Source: Lineus longissimus
Taxonomy: Eukaryota; Nemertea; Pilidiophora; Heteronemertea; Lineidae
Direction: 5' to 3'
DNA: 64,000 nucleotides
NCBI RefSeq assembly: GCF_910592395.1
Contig: NC_088310.1
Coordinates: 22,585,491-22,649,490 of the forward strand
Below, piece after piece: positions 1-12,884 of this stretch. Under the pieces are notes generated by a model. It searched no databases. It was not told the origin of the DNA and saw only the letters and a list, made by a program, of their open reading frames with translations. Within the stretch, counting starts at the first letter, position 1, and each line of letters begins with the position of its first letter. The translations under genes and the position numbers were made by a program.

Positions 1-226
1 GGCCTGCCTGCAGAAAATAAAATACTGAAAATCTGAAAGCTTTCGGTTCTTCTCCATATTTCAGTTCTTTATACAATAGGCAGCTAGAAAGATCATGCCT
101 AATATAGCAGGAAACAGAGAAAAACCTGTCAATCTCACTATTCGCATTCACACACGATGAGGGAAACACTCGGGAACGGAAACTCTCAAATTTTGCACTA
201 GTTTTGGGGATATGTTCCTAGTTTAC

Positions 227-337
227 CTTGTAACTGGGTCCCATTTTGCCATCAGGCATTTCAGGGCCGTTTTGTTTTACTGCCACAGCTCGCACGCCCT
301 CTTTCACGAACGCCGGAGTATTTCCATTGAAAGGAAC
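227..337 (-). CDS. Exon following the last ankyrin repeat
   Basis: A 37-codon phase-0 exon with acceptor TTTCTAAAG|GTT and donor TACAAG|GTAAAC. It reads VPFNGNTPAFVKEGVRAVAV and ends MPDGKMGPSYK. It begins like a decayed ankyrin repeat (NGNTPAF) and then leaves the repeat pattern, so it probably marks the transition to the C-terminal part of the protein, which lies left of the window. The 656-bp intron between it and exon 994-1083 holds no further exon that I could support. Confidence 0.6.
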
Positions 338-3300
338 CTTTAGAAAGAAGGAAAGTGGGGTAGCTTGATACCGTATTTGGCATGCATTGAAACAGAATGC
401 CTTCAAGTAATCAATTAGGTTTTTATGAGACGAAAGGGTTGTATGAGCAAGAGTCAGATCAACATCCGTCGTAAAAAATACAGAGTATATTCATGTATCT
501 TAGTTTTATGGACTGATCGCCTCCGTCAGCTAGCACTCAGTCGAGGGAAATCCGGGCCATTAGTATCATTATGTTCACTCTCCGAATAACCACAAAAAGT
601 AAGCTTACTTGTTTTTAAGTAGGGCGTAAATTACAAACAGCATGATGGAAAGTTGTGACCGCCAGGAGAATATGAGTACATGTAGATCTCCATAGGCAAA
701 CGCAGCAAACTCTGAGTCAATGTTTAGTTTGTGTTTCTATCTTTTGACAAATGATAATAACGACATTGTGCTTTTTTGATACTAGACAACCAACCCGCTA
801 AAACAAGACATTATTCCATCACCGTATTATATTACGACAATGATTAGAGAGCCTCACTGACAGTCTGAGTATACTGATTTGTTTATCACTAAAAAAGGGA
901 AATTTCAAATTTTTTCTCAAAGAAAAATAATAAATCACAATTTTTTAAAATAAAATTCTTCTAGTCACTGAGCACTGCAATGCACATTTTTACCTCTAAT
1001 TCGAACTTGTTTGGCATCTTCAAAAGTTCAACAAGGTCTTGAGGAGTATTGTCTGTAACGTAGTCTAGTGGTTTCTTTCCATTCTGAAAAAAACAAATTA
1101 TAAGGGACCAAGTAGTCTGATCTGACAGACTCTCGAATCTTAATACGTTGTGTTGTGAAGGGCCAGGAAATTTAGTATCTAGAAACCGCCCGCGTGTATC
1201 CGAAACAAAAGATGTTCCGGCTGGTTCTTATCGGACGCAGACTCGCCACAAACCTTAATCTAATCTTAAATTTCAGGACGTTTTTATGATACAGCGGACT
1301 CCTTTTTTAAAAAGAAATATGTTTTATATCGTCTTACAAATGTACTTTTTCAGATATGGGTATTTTCAATTGCGAAAACTTCTATACCCCTCTTTAAAAG
1401 ACTTTGACTTACTAGATCGTTCGCGCTGATGTCCGCCCCCAGCCGAAAGAGCGCTGCCGCTGCTTTAAAATGGCCAAATTTCATCGCTAGCTGGAGGGCC
1501 GGATCCCCAAACTGAAATATAACTCTCCCTTATTTAAGATACACCATATAAACAGAAAGTATCCTACATATACCGTTTAAAGATGTACACAAAGTATACA
1601 CGATAAAAAAACTATTTGACTAGTAGAAATTCTTCCTTTAGACGTGCAAAAGCTAAAAAACAAAGGAGCCATGGCGACTGTGATCATAAATCAGCGCAGG
1701 CAACATCACAAGGAATAGCGTTGCTGTCTTCCGAGAGACACACGACGTGAAATCAAGCTCCCGTCGATAACTGTGCTGCCTATTAGTGTTGTTCTTGTTC
1801 AGATGAAGCCTGGAGGCAAAGTAAAAATAATCTCCTAGTTCCTTAAGAGGAAGTCCTATCAGTCTCTTCGTCCCCTATACATACCATCTCAACAAAATAA
1901 TTCATTGACGAGCGTATTGCTATATTCGCCTTGTCCACGGCTAGCGCATGTCCTTCAGCGTCGCATCAAACACATCCCGTACTATTGCCATCTATACAGA
2001 AAGTGGGAAGCAGTGGTAACTCACCTCATCCTGAACAGTAGCATCGATTCCTTTCTCGAGAAAGACCTGGATAACTTCAGCAGTACCAAGCTTAATTGTC
2101 TTCAGGAAGGCTTTGTTCAGCTCCTTGGCAAGACGAAGAGACAACTTTGATTCACAAAGTTCACAAATTACTCATCAAGTTTTTACAAACCAGTTTTTAT
2201 CACGATCACTAATCAGATACATTAGATATGTAATTAGATACCTCGTCTGAACACCAGGATATGGTTGATTGTGTATGAGTAAAATGCATCTAAATGTTTG
2301 ACGTTGTGAAAGAACATGTATAGGAAGCTTTTAAAATCGTGAAGGAGGATACCTTGCTTAATGGAGGAAGTGCATGAGATAAACAACTATTTTACCTTCT
2401 CAGTGTGCAAACCGGTTTCGAGAATTAAAGAAACCGTCTTGGTATTCTTCTTCAACAAGGCAGTATCCAAAGGTTCTTGGCCAACCTGAAGGGGAGGAAA
2501 ACTGAAATAAGTTTTTAACTAACAATCGTATTAAAATTTCATCTGGATAAACTAGGGGGAGGCTTTTTCCGACTTATTAACAGTTTCTCTAACTTTTTCC
2601 TGATTTATCCGACATTTTTCTCCGACATTGTCCGACTTTTCCCCGACTTTGTCCAAAAGCTCGGATTTCAATAAAACATGTGAAAAAAACAAGGTCTTCC
2701 CAAAGTAGGCCATTAAATGGTCCATTTATATAATAGAACGTAAACACACATGGGATGTTGCACAATGAAGTTGTTCATCACAAAATTTTGAAAATGAACT
2801 GCATGACCCTCAACGATCAATCCCTTGCTCTAAAAATACCGATTACCTCCATGTGCCAGACCATGTCATTTCAATTTTGTGAAATATAATTGTCCGATTC
2901 TATCTGGATCACTACGTGCATTCCAAATTTTTTTTTAGAATAGGGCGGTCAATTTGTTTCCCCTAAACATACGTCGACAACAACTCATCGTAGCTCAGCT
3001 CATCAATCATAACGAATGTCGTCGCATGGGCCGGAGTTATTGGTTTCTCTTCGACCTCCTGTTCTAGGGCAGTCGTCAGAGTCACAGTGGACGTACTTAT
3101 TAATACCGGCACTCGGGGAAATAACGTGTGTAAGCTTTCCGATTCTACTATGGATTTACATTGCATTCAAATTGGATATGATTTGAGGTACGTGATGTCT
3201 TTGCTTTAGTTTCCTTTTTTAAATCCATCAAAACCAATTTCAGAAATACTGCTGACGTATAGGCAATTTGTCTGTCTTGGCTTGATGAGAGCGTACGAAA

Positions 3301-6300
3301 AAGATCGTATTTTTTCGGCCATTTTTATCACTTTCTCTACAGGCAACTCGGAGTTTGGTATGACATAAACTTTCTCGGGCGTACGAATTGTCTCAGGATA
3401 TTGATGCGAGACTAAACGCTCATACCTAACCTTCGATTGGAGTCTGACGTCAGCACCTCTCTCTATCAGCACCCCCACTGAGTGATCATTCTCAAAAGAT
3501 GCAGCAATGAAAATAGGTGTTTCACCATTCTGAAAAAATATGTTGTTACTTTACATTGACAGTAATGAACATACAGTCACAATGCGCTACAACATATAGT
3601 TTAAGTAGCGGCGGGGAGGAGGGGTTCACGTTTTTTGACCCATCGAAATCTCGTTGGATATGTTAGAGAAACTGAAAATCTCCAGCACAAATGCACTGGC
3701 GTGATGGTTGTGCAAATCCTACTGTTTCTAACGGTGTTACAGAGAAAATCTTTCAACTCCATCAAGTGTATCTCTTGCACCATTATCATCAATCAACGAT
3801 ATATTTCTGTCCTTATTTGCTATGGACTCAGTTTAAGACAAGTCATGAAGAGGGAGCATTGATTGAGACGTCATATTCTGACAGATTCTGTGTTTGTTGG
3901 GAGAGAGTAAGTAAACCTATCGTTAATGAATAGTTTCCATGAGGAAGCAACAACATTCACATTGAAACACGGCTATGTAACTACTATCGCCTTTAATTAA
4001 AGGGAGGCTGCTTAGTTTAGTCCCACCTGAGTAATCAGGGCAAGGTACCCGTTGACCTTGTTCTTTGATGACGGGAGCTGAACCCATGTAGCGTGCTTCA
4101 TCACTGAATATGGTTTCACGTACTTTATTACGTAGGTTGAGATCGGCCTTGAAGATATGTAAAAATTTGATGATGGCATCATGGTCGTGCATTGCTGCGA
4201 GATGGGCAAGTGAGTTACCACCCTGAAACAATTGACGCAGGCAAATTGCACTTGATTTTTTTATCATTTCCCAATGGCATTTCCAGTTTCTGTCACATAA
4301 TTTTTATTTCTGAATTTGTTTGACATGCTCCTTTTTCTTCCCTTGGCTGGTAACACCAACAACGTTTTACATTGCCTCTACCGCATATGCTATTGGCTCA
4401 GTAAACAAAATTTTCGCAAGTAGAACGAATTCGACGCCATCGTTTGCGTGAAAAGTTTTACCTCATCTTGAATATTCGCATCGCCGCCATTTTGCAACAG
4501 TATCTTCAATACTCTTCCGTGGCCTTTTGATGTCGCAATGTGCATAGCCGTCTGTCCATGCTGAAATACGAAGATGAAGAATCACAGTCGACACGTTATC
4601 TCATGAACTGATACTAAATACTCCTTCCCCGTTCTGGCACAACTCACATTGAGACTCAGGACTGGTGTTTGATACACCTACGTCATTATACAAAAAATAT
4701 CGAGAGGCGGAGTATATTGAAAACAACTGGTGCCAGGATGGCTACAACTTGGTATCATAACCTTTTCCAATGTCCCTTTCCAATGAAACTTAAGTACCTT
4801 GTGCAATGCATAGGAAAATACCCAGACTGCTATCTTCAGATACGAGAAGTTCTTGTTAAAAATCAGAAAGCATCTATTTCCCCTTGCTTGTGGACTTCTC
4901 CCTCACTTATTACCCCCTCACTGACCTCACCTCATCGAGAGCATTTGGGTTCGCCTTGGCACAAATCAAGGCTCTGGTTATTGAGGTATTCCCATTGGTT
5001 GCTGCTTCGTGAAGAAGTGAATGGCCCTCCTGAAAATATAAAAAAAATTAAGCCGCTTTTTTGGTCAGGGAATTTTGCAGACAAGTTGTTCACTCCTTGC
5101 TTTGCAAGTACATCAAACTACCGAACACCAATGTCTACTCTCATACAACCGAGATATAAACTGTGCCAGTTTGAGGTCATTAGATCCAAGGAGTATCTAT
5201 ACATGGCTAGTCCGATATCACAACGTCCCTTCCACGAGGCTCCAATTTTTTGACTGGTCGTTTGGGCAAGACGGTGATGGTATTCGACGGTGATATAGAC
5301 AGATTCGTTGTTCCTTAACGACGGAGATGACCATGCTTTCGCCTTACCTTGTATAAAATGTCAACTCGCGATCCTTGTTTCAGCAGTTGTTTTGTGACGT
5401 CTTTGTAGTTACCTCTAATGGCATCGTGTATGGCAGTGTGGCTGAACTGAAGTTGAATATTTACTTATCTATTTAATTAGTTTTTAAAGAAATAGGTTAC
5501 AGTAAGATTAGAAGTCAATACCCTTTTATTCTATTTTTGTTATTTATTGGATGACCTGATACTACACTAATACACTGATACATATAATTTCCATATCATC
5601 CACTTCCACAAACTTCCATAAAACAGCTGACTCAAGGGAATACCGACTCAAGGCACAGCAGACCTTGAAAAAGAACAGAAGCTTTACCATATCTTTCGCG
5701 CTGATATCTCCTCCATGCTGAAGGAGAATCGTAATGAGTGCTTTATCACCATCCCTTGCTGCTAGATGGAGTGGTGTTAATCCTGCCTGAAAAAGATACC
5801 AACGAACAGAATAATAAACTTAGCTGGCAAGTGGTGGTGGTGGTGCGCGATGGGCTACTGCCCGCCAAGATTTGAGTCGAAAAGGGCTCCCCTCCCCTTC
5901 CATTAACGCCATGTCAAATGACTAGTAAGCTGCAGAGAAGATGTAATTCTTGGCACTATTCGCCTTGTGTCGCCGACTCTGTCTAGTCCAGTGGTCTATA
6001 TAGTTACGACACATTAATACGCTGCATCTGCATCACGTCTACGGGAGAGAATAGAAACTTTGGGGGTATTTTGGCGATATGCTGGGTCACTTACTGGATT
6101 AGGTTGGTTGACTTCAGTGGGATGTCTCTTCAAGTACGCCACTATTGTTGATGCATTGCCACAGGAAATGACCTTCTGAAGGTCCATTCTGAGTATACCT
6201 TGAACCATAAAGTATATAGCAAATTTAAAGGTTTAACTCGGATTGGTTACGTCACTTACCAAGAGGTGAGTCTTCTTTTTTCTCACAAATTCTGATGTGA

Positions 6301-6403
6301 TGATATTCAACACATTCTGCTCAATCAGCTTTATTTGGATGACGTCTATGTCCACCGAGACGTATTTGCTCACTGGCCTCACCACCGTGAGCGTAGCAGC
6401 AGG
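227..6403 (-). CDS. Multi-exon ankyrin-repeat protein (3' end outside window)
   Basis: Thirteen coding exons are seen, 5' to 3' on the minus strand: 6260-6403, 6095-6175, 5688-5786, 5348-5446, 4931-5029, 4462-4560, 4124-4222, 3431-3529, 2396-2485, 2025-2123, 1413-1511, 994-1083 and 227-337. All are flanked by AG and GT and all are phase 0, giving 436 codons. Ten exons (90 or 99 nt) each encode one ankyrin repeat; the clearest reads AGLTPLHLAARDGDKALITI, others start HGQTAMHIATSKGHG and NGETPIFIAASFE. Exon 6095-6175 is an N-terminal capping repeat (KVISCGNASTIVAYLKRH). Later repeats are more degenerate (VGQEPLDTALLKKNT, FGDPALQLAMKFGH). Ankyrin repeats bind proteins, so a scaffolding or adaptor role is likely, but no catalytic domain is visible. 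The repeat arrangement is reminiscent of Mib-type ubiquitin ligases; with no RING domain inside the window this is only a possibility. The true start codon was not found. Confidence 0.85.
2555..2665. repeat. Degenerate T/C-rich short repeat in an ankyrin-gene intron
   Basis: The motif TCCGAC(A/T)TT recurs about five times within roughly 100 bases (TTTTTCCGACTTATT, TTATCCGACATTTTT, CTCCGACATTG, GTCCGACTTTTCC, CCCGACTTTGTCC) with uneven spacing. It lies between exons 2396-2485 and 3431-3529. It looks like an old simple repeat; no function is evident. Confidence 0.5.
6260..6403 (-). CDS. Non-ankyrin exon upstream of the ankyrin array
   Basis: This 48-codon open exon ends in an excellent donor (CTCTTG|GTAAGTGACG) and its phase-0 join to exon 6095-6175 gives a continuous helix-like junction, THLL followed by KVISCGN. 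Residues include VRPVSKYVSVDIDVIQIKLI, then a basic stretch VRKKKTHLL. The acceptor is placed at TTAG (6404-6407) because a stop codon lies in frame just upstream; its pyrimidine tract is weak, so the 5' boundary is less certain than the 3' one. I do not recognise the domain. It could be the last helices of a death-fold or another helical N-terminal domain, with earlier exons further right. Confidence 0.5.
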
Positions 6404-8073
6404 CTAATAGGCCTAAACGGGACCGGATCCAGATGACAAACGTCCTCGATGAGGTGTGCAGTCAAAACGTCCCGGGTAAGCAGGAGTTAAAACGTCATCG
6501 ATTATCGATTTTTGAAAATCACTTCCAAAGTCCTTGAAATGCACGAAAGCCCTGCAGAGTTTTGAATACGGGATCCAGCTGTTTTAACCTGAGGCACAAC
6601 CATTGCCTGTTGGTCATTGCCTTCTGCCATGCCTTGAATTTATGAGTTTGATGAACCTTCGTACTGAATTCAACACTTAAATATTGCCTACTGCAGGAGC
6701 AGAACTAGAGCCGGTTCTTAACAAGTATCTCTTGGTTGTTATTGGAAGACCCGGCACTGCCTGGACATTTGAAGTGATTTATTATTGACCCTCATCCCAC
6801 CCCACTTTGGTTTCTGCCGGTTGTTGCTTTGCTGGTAGCATCTTCATTCGATAAACACACCTACCTTTTAGTATCCCATGTATTGACGCAATACTTGATG
6901 ATTCCTGTTTGGATGAAGAAAGTCCAAGGGGTCTTCTTCGTAGTGAATTTGTTGGTGTGTGTAATGATGAGATTTAAGTACGGATTCGTATTTGAATGAG
7001 TTAAGTCGAATCCTCTTCGTAGCGAGGGTTTGGTTTGTCTTTATAGTGATAATGACTGGAATTGGCCTGTTTATATCATAAGCCAGACGTGTCAATCGAA
7101 AATGCTTGAACAGGTCAAGTTAAGGTTCGCATATGACGTCTTGTGCCAAGGTGATGACCCTAATCTAATTACTAATATATGTGAACTGAAAAGTTGACAT
7201 CGGTGGTGTTATTGAGTTTTTATTAACATTTATCGATTTTAACTTGAAATCATTCATATCAAGTAGAGAGTTTAACGTGGCAACCAGGCAGGACAATCCC
7301 CGTTTTTGTGAGGTCAATTGCCTATTGTTTCTATTGACGTCATAGAAGTTCAGTGATATATTTTTAGCTTTCACTTATTCTATTCATAGAATTAGTGCGA
7401 CTTTTCAGAAAATCTTGAGACATGCTTTTCGGCCGGGTCTTCAGGGAAAGTGCACAATAACGAGAACGTGTTCATCTGCAGAAAGGATAGGGGAACACTT
7501 CCGGGAAATTGGCGTTTTCCAATGCCAAAGAACTGAAAAAATGCACGACCAAGGGAGATGAAGATGATTGTCTTTATTTTTTTATCAGTAACCGTTCTTC
7601 AGATTAGATATTGATCATGCTGAACGGAACAAAGAAAAGAAAATCTGAACTAATGAATGTGTGCATGTCCGCTCACATGGGAAGGTTTTATTGAAAATAA
7701 ATGAAGGATACATGTAAGTATTCAATGCAAATATTTTTAGTAAAGTTACATTGACGTTACTTTATTTTCAACTGCATGCTAAACGTTATTTTGGATACAA
7801 GTTTTCAAAAAGCATAAAACCTCATTCACTCGAGTAATCCGTTCTCGACGACGTCATGAGACCAACATGAAAAGGCAGTAGCATACTTGTAAAGGCGTAG
7901 CGAGATAATCACTCGGGTTACCAAGTTACAAAATGAAAATAAGCAGTCCTTTCAGTTTAGGCGCATCTCCGCAGAACAGAAACGGATTGTCAGTATTAAT
8001 GTCCCTCGTCATACAGTCCTTCAACAGGGCATCATCAAAGAGGACAGTATTTATAATAGTCGTGATAAACGAA
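6404..8073. other. Interval between the two genes; 5' part of ankyrin gene may lie here
   Basis: No exon could be proven. A strong minus-strand donor, CTAAAAG|GTAGGTG, has its GT at 6863-6864, so an upstream exon of the ankyrin gene may end at 6865. A 75-codon open frame at 6868-7095 covers that spot but stops just before the donor. The other two frames are also open across it, so the coding frame cannot be chosen. The remainder to 8073 is AT-rich and shows no repeat or RNA gene I can recognise. Confidence 0.4.
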
Positions 8074-8079
8074 TTTATT
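8074..8079 (-). terminator. Candidate poly(A) signal of the 3-beta-HSD-like gene
   Basis: An AATAAA hexamer on the minus strand lies about 100 bases past the stop codon at 8182-8184. This is the nearest canonical signal in the expected place. Confidence 0.4.
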
Positions 8080-8181
8080 TCAAGTCCAACTCGTCATTAC
8101 ACACCTTCGTTTTGTTTTACCAACGGCGTGCCTCAGTGGAGAATCTCTGAAATTAGTGTCGTTTTTGGACTAGTGATAAAC

Positions 8182-10026
8182 TTAGAGATCTTGCGGAACT
8201 AGTGAGGCGTAATATTGATATGCCAATGAGTATGCCTCCTTGTGAGAATAGTATGGTTTATAGCTTAGTTCTCTGCGACATCTTTTGCCACAGTAGTGCG
8301 TTGTGGTTCCGGCCAGCAATACCTCTTCCTTGGTACTTGGCAGAGATACCTTGTATATTGGACCTATCAGAACACAGAAGATCTCCATAAGAAACATGAA
8401 ATAGTACACGAACAGAATCGGAATGGCAATGGGCAAGACTTTCATGTTATGAGCCCCGAGAAAAGGTTCAATGAACGTGAAATAATCTGTGACAGGGGTA
8501 TCGTCGGTTATGTTGTAACACCGGCCGGTGACTTTCTCAGCATCTGTCAGAATGGCCCGGACGGCACAGACGTGGGCCCATGCAGCATTTCCTACATACA
8601 CTAACGACACTCGCGTACTTGTCCCGCCCATCCTCGGGAGAAACCCATAACAACACTGGTGGGCGAATTTCAAAAACTTTGGTATGATCACTTTGTCGCC
8701 GTCTCCGTAAATTCCGCATGGTCGTAGCACGACTGTGTGCAGGCGCTTGCCGTTTTTCAGCAGCTGGCCCTCAGCAGCTCGGACTTTATCCTCGGCGATC
8801 TGCTTGCTCTTGGTATAGCCATTCAGGAGGTCTGTAACATGATGCAACTTCCTTTTGTCGATGTCATCTTCGTCACAGTTCTCAACTATCATGCCTGTGT
8901 CACGTGATATCTCGGTTGATGACGTGTAGACCAGATTTTGAACGTTGCATTCCAAACAAGCCTTGATGACGTTTTTGGTACCTGAAAAAGGGAGTGAAGA
9001 CGTCAATTTATGAAAGAGTTTACAGAAGGGTTCGTATTGTGTCGAAATAGACCAGAGATATAAGAAATTGTACATGCTAGAATATTTGTGCCATGTTGAA
9101 AACCCCCGGTCATATCTGTTCACTCTGATTGGTCTTAAGTCGATTAGCGAATACAATGTAATTCGTTTTCATTGTTTAGGAGGCATCCGAATACTAGAAT
9201 AATGTGATAGGCCTAGGTCCTCCTTCCGTCAATCCACTTATAATTAAGTAACACTAAAACTTGTCATGACCGTATGGCCTTTTTGTTCTCACCTTTTATA
9301 TTGACGTCATTGATGAAAACGGCCCCCGACTGAATTACTGCCGCACTATGGACAACCACTGTGACGTCCTTAAAGGCGCCTCTTAGGTCGTCCATGTTTC
9401 GGATGTCGCCTTTGATGAAAGATAATTTGGTCCCATTAGACACTGCAAAAGAAAACAATGATCGTCGTTAAAGTGTTTAATGGTCAAGAGGAGATGATGA
9501 CGGCATAAGCTATTAGGTTTACTAACTGCCTGTCACCAACCAAACAATAAGCATGTTTTTCGCTTGGGCTTGTTTACTTTTTACGTTATTCGGGTCTTGT
9601 CAATAGGGAGGTTGCGAAGAGCAACTTATCACGGATTCCTTGAACTTTGTGTACATTTCGATCCGTAAACGTATAAGGCTAAAGTCACTGATCTCAACCC
9701 TCCTGATCATAGCATTCTGCCCCAACAAGTTCAAAAGGTACTAACCACACAAGCAACAGGAGTGTACTAAGGCCGGAGGGCGTTGCGGTTTTCAATGCCT
9801 CGATTATCAAGATAGTTGATAACTTTCAGGGATAAAGTTCACTATCGTGCTACTTCTTGACGGTTTACTTACTGAGATGGCAATCTGGTGGCTTCTCTTG
9901 GCAGTCCAAAACTCTGATCTCATGAACGCCTTTGCCCTGTTCAATCAGCAGCTTGACCATGTGGCGCCCAAGGTTCCCACAACCACCAAGGACTAGCACT
10001 GTGACCCATTCAGGCGGAGATTTCAT
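8182..10026 (-). CDS. 3-beta-hydroxysteroid dehydrogenase-like SDR enzyme, three exons
   Basis: The exons are 9873-10026 (coding part), 9293-9442 and 8182-8981; introns are phase 1 at both junctions and the joined frame gives 367 residues, close to the usual 370 of the family. The start is MKSPPEW because an acceptor (TATCTTTTCAG) lies 2 bases upstream of that ATG, which removes the more upstream Met. The Rossmann dinucleotide-binding motif is GGCGNLG (14-20), the catalytic pair is Tyr157/Lys161 in GYTKSKQIAEDK, and the Ser side is YTSSTE (120-125). Family landmarks follow: IRVLDCQ, VNIKGTKNVI, LRPCGIYGDGD, VYVGNAAWAHV, GRCYNITDDTP, a hydrophobic segment near 283-308, then ELSYKPYYSHKEA. Such enzymes oxidise 3-beta-hydroxysteroids or related sterols with NAD(P)+, often at ER or mitochondrial membranes. 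The substrate cannot be read from sequence; an SDR42E-like or HSD3B7-like role is equally possible. Confidence 0.9.
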
Positions 10027-10028
10027 TT

Positions 10029-12839
10029 CTGAAAAGATATACTGCATTGCGTTAAAAATGAATCAAAATGATGCATTTGCTTCCTTTCAAAATTGTATCT
10101 CGGAACAATTCAGATATTCTTGGAAGTGGAAAATCGACGGATGTAATAGTTCTCATAAAATATAAGAGAAGTTTAAGGAATATTTCGAGATTCGCTATGA
10201 AGTAAACAGTAGATATAAACAATTTCGATATCAGTTACCACTCCCTAATAACGGTGAACCTGTTTGGGGAAGAAATCTTGCAAAACTCTGTATTAAACTC
10301 CCTGCATCCATGGATGACGTGCCTTTTAAGCTACACATAGGACAAAACAGCGTAAAAACCCTACTGTACCTTCTGATAAGTCTCTCGTTGTGGAGCTGGA
10401 ACAAACCATGTCTGCATCGAACTGCCAGTTCCCTTGTACTAACAGCTGATCCCTTTCCCTTTTCTAAAGACAGGCCCAACAAGGATAAATAAATAAATAG
10501 CGTACTTGCAAGCACACATAAATAGCTAATGCACACGCCACATGCACACAATTTTGGCTGTTTTTAGGAAATTTGTGTGAAGTGAAGAAGGCTTTATTTC
10601 GCTCCAGTAATTGTGTTAATATCCTTTGTCAACATCCTTTGATCTATTACTAAAAAGTATTGTCAGGGGGTGGGATAAGGGTTCCAGCCGGATGTATGAG
10701 GACACGAGCACTCAGTTTTCAAAGCCTTTTTGGTTTTATTGTGAACGGGGATGTTATACTTTTATATACAAAGGTTTTTTATTCAGTAAAATGTGTGTAA
10801 AGGTTTCATATCATAAAATCAAACCATTTCAGAAATATCAGAATATTTTAAATCCACACTTTTGTCAAGAATTCGTGAGTTGGGCGAAATCTTTTATTTG
10901 ATAATGATAACAAAAAGTATAAAACCAAGAAATTCTAATACATCAAAATGTGTACCAACTTGGCTCTACGTGTACTTCGGATAGATATTTTCAAGAACCG
11001 GGGTATGGGTCATATTCACACTAAATGACTTACCGATATCAGCTTCCTTGCCAATACTTATTCTGAAATTCACCTCACAAGAGGAACATTATCACAATGA
11101 ATCCGAAATGTGAGTAGTGTCCCAAACCATAACAACCAGCAGGCTGTTACTCCAAGATCTCATGTATGTGAGTTTCCCCGCGCCCCATATGATAAATTAA
11201 TATTGACCCATGATGTTGTAAAGAAATATAATTAATAATTAAATGATATGGATTATTACCAAACGTATTAAAGATTACATGGGAACTATTATATATGGGT
11301 GAGCTTGTTAATCATTGATGTAATCCAATCGGAAATGGTAACTGGATTCTGACCCATCTGCCATTACTACCTCACGTCATACAATAGTAACCAAGAACAG
11401 AGAGTGTGCTATTATTTTTTGTCGGTGTAGCCTACGCTGACAAAAATTGGCTCATACGACAGGTAAATAGACCTGGGAACGTTATCCAAAACGTCAGCAC
11501 CTCTCTTGCTTACCTATATTAGTTATCAGACTACATCGGGGCTTAGTCTTAGTTATGATGAAGACGCCCCTTTGTAGACGTCCTCACACCCGCCTTGCGT
11601 GCCTTGTGTATGACATTGTCATCATATTATCATGACAAAGGAGGAAAAGCTTACCTGGTAATCATCCAGCAAAAGATCGTGTGGGACGGTAATACATGTA
11701 ATAAGCCCAGACCTAGAAGTGCAAAAAAATCATGGTCCGATGCAATGGTGAAAACATCATTGAAATCGTTCTTCTCAAATCTTAAAAAAATACAGTTGCT
11801 TACAAAGTGCCTCTCTCCGATTGCGACCATTAGGCCTACACTAAAAGCAACAATTCAAATAGCCATTTCTAGCAAAACCAGCACGTCTTCAGAATCCATA
11901 CCCGAGGCTGTCGACTTCGCTCCCAACAAGGATTATCGATAAGATGCCAAAGTGGAGAAAAAGCCGAGGAGCAGGCCCAACACTAAGAATAGCCTAGGTG
12001 CTTTAATAAGAAGCATAGGCCTACTACTACCACTACAGTACCAGCAGTAAATCGCCAGCAGCATGTCACATGTACAGATCACTGTTCAGCATTAAAGAAA
12101 AGAAAAATATTGCCCATTGCCTGGGGTATTTTGCCATCCCAACACAGCCAGCAGAGAGAGATCTGACCAGCTGTCACGAGCGCCCCACCAACGACCTACG
12201 TCCTGGGGGCCAGTAGAGTAGGGCCTACGTAGGCGTGACCAAACAGTTTGGTGAACAGTGACAGTTTGGCAAACTCATCAGTATTCTATCACCAACTGAT
12301 AAGGTGATAGATAGCCCCCTACTACTACTAGGCTTATAGTAGATGGGATCTCCTCACGAACACCCGAGACCTTGATCTCCAACTAGGCCTAAAAGGTTTT
12401 CGAGGGCATATCTTTCCATGTACATGCACAGTCACATGACATTGTTCAAATGAAAACGTTTTTTAAATTTAAACTGACTGGCAGTTCGACTTGACAGTGT
12501 CACTGTATCAGCGGCACTGACAGCTTGACATATAGCTATACCGGTAGGCTACGGCCTCGGGCAGACTGCTGTTGAACGATGATCATGAACATTGGGATGG
12601 AAAGGGAAATGGTAGGCCTAATGTCAGTATACTTCCTCGATAGGCCATATGACTGTGACGGTACCTCGTAAATATCGGCTAAAATGTCAATGATGTGATT
12701 TGCCTTGACTCGTTATTTCGTAGCATGTGCAAATGCACACCGACATACACTACATCATTCACTGACGAGGTCAACTTCTCGGTGCCATCTGAATCTACAT
12801 CATGGCGTAAAATTTACGCACTTCTACTCTATTGTGCAA
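10029..12839. other. 5' region of the 3-beta-HSD-like gene; possible untranslated exons
   Basis: The acceptor at 10029-10031 shows that the first coding exon is preceded by an intron. On the minus strand two strong donors lie upstream: GATATCG|GTAAGTC (exon side starts at 11034) and TTACCAG|GTAAGC (exon side starts at 11655). A 29-base piece, 11034-11062, is bounded by TGAATTTCAG on one side and the first donor on the other, and contains no usable frame, so it could be a small 5' UTR exon. No coding gene is apparent in the rest. Short ORFs (for example 10231-10551 and 11595-11942) are of chance length. Confidence 0.35.
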
Positions 12840-12884
12840 TAGTGTCATGATGCAACGACGTCATTGCGACGAGCGACTGCTCAA

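Noticed and set aside
2963-3166. 67-codon minus-strand ORF with a donor-like TCGAC|GTATGT, inside the ankyrin gene
   Set aside because: The donor would be phase 2, while every other exon of the gene is phase 0. The frame is not ankyrin-like and a stop sits just before its Met.
4669-5253. 194-codon plus-strand ORF
   Set aside because: It runs antisense across the ankyrin exon 4931-5029 and its introns, has no recognisable domain, and is best explained as a shadow frame.
10231-10551. 106-codon minus-strand ORF with a hydrophobic start, upstream of the 3-beta-HSD-like gene
   Set aside because: Only a mediocre donor (GTG|GTAACT), no homology recognised, and no frame-compatible link to the next coding exon.
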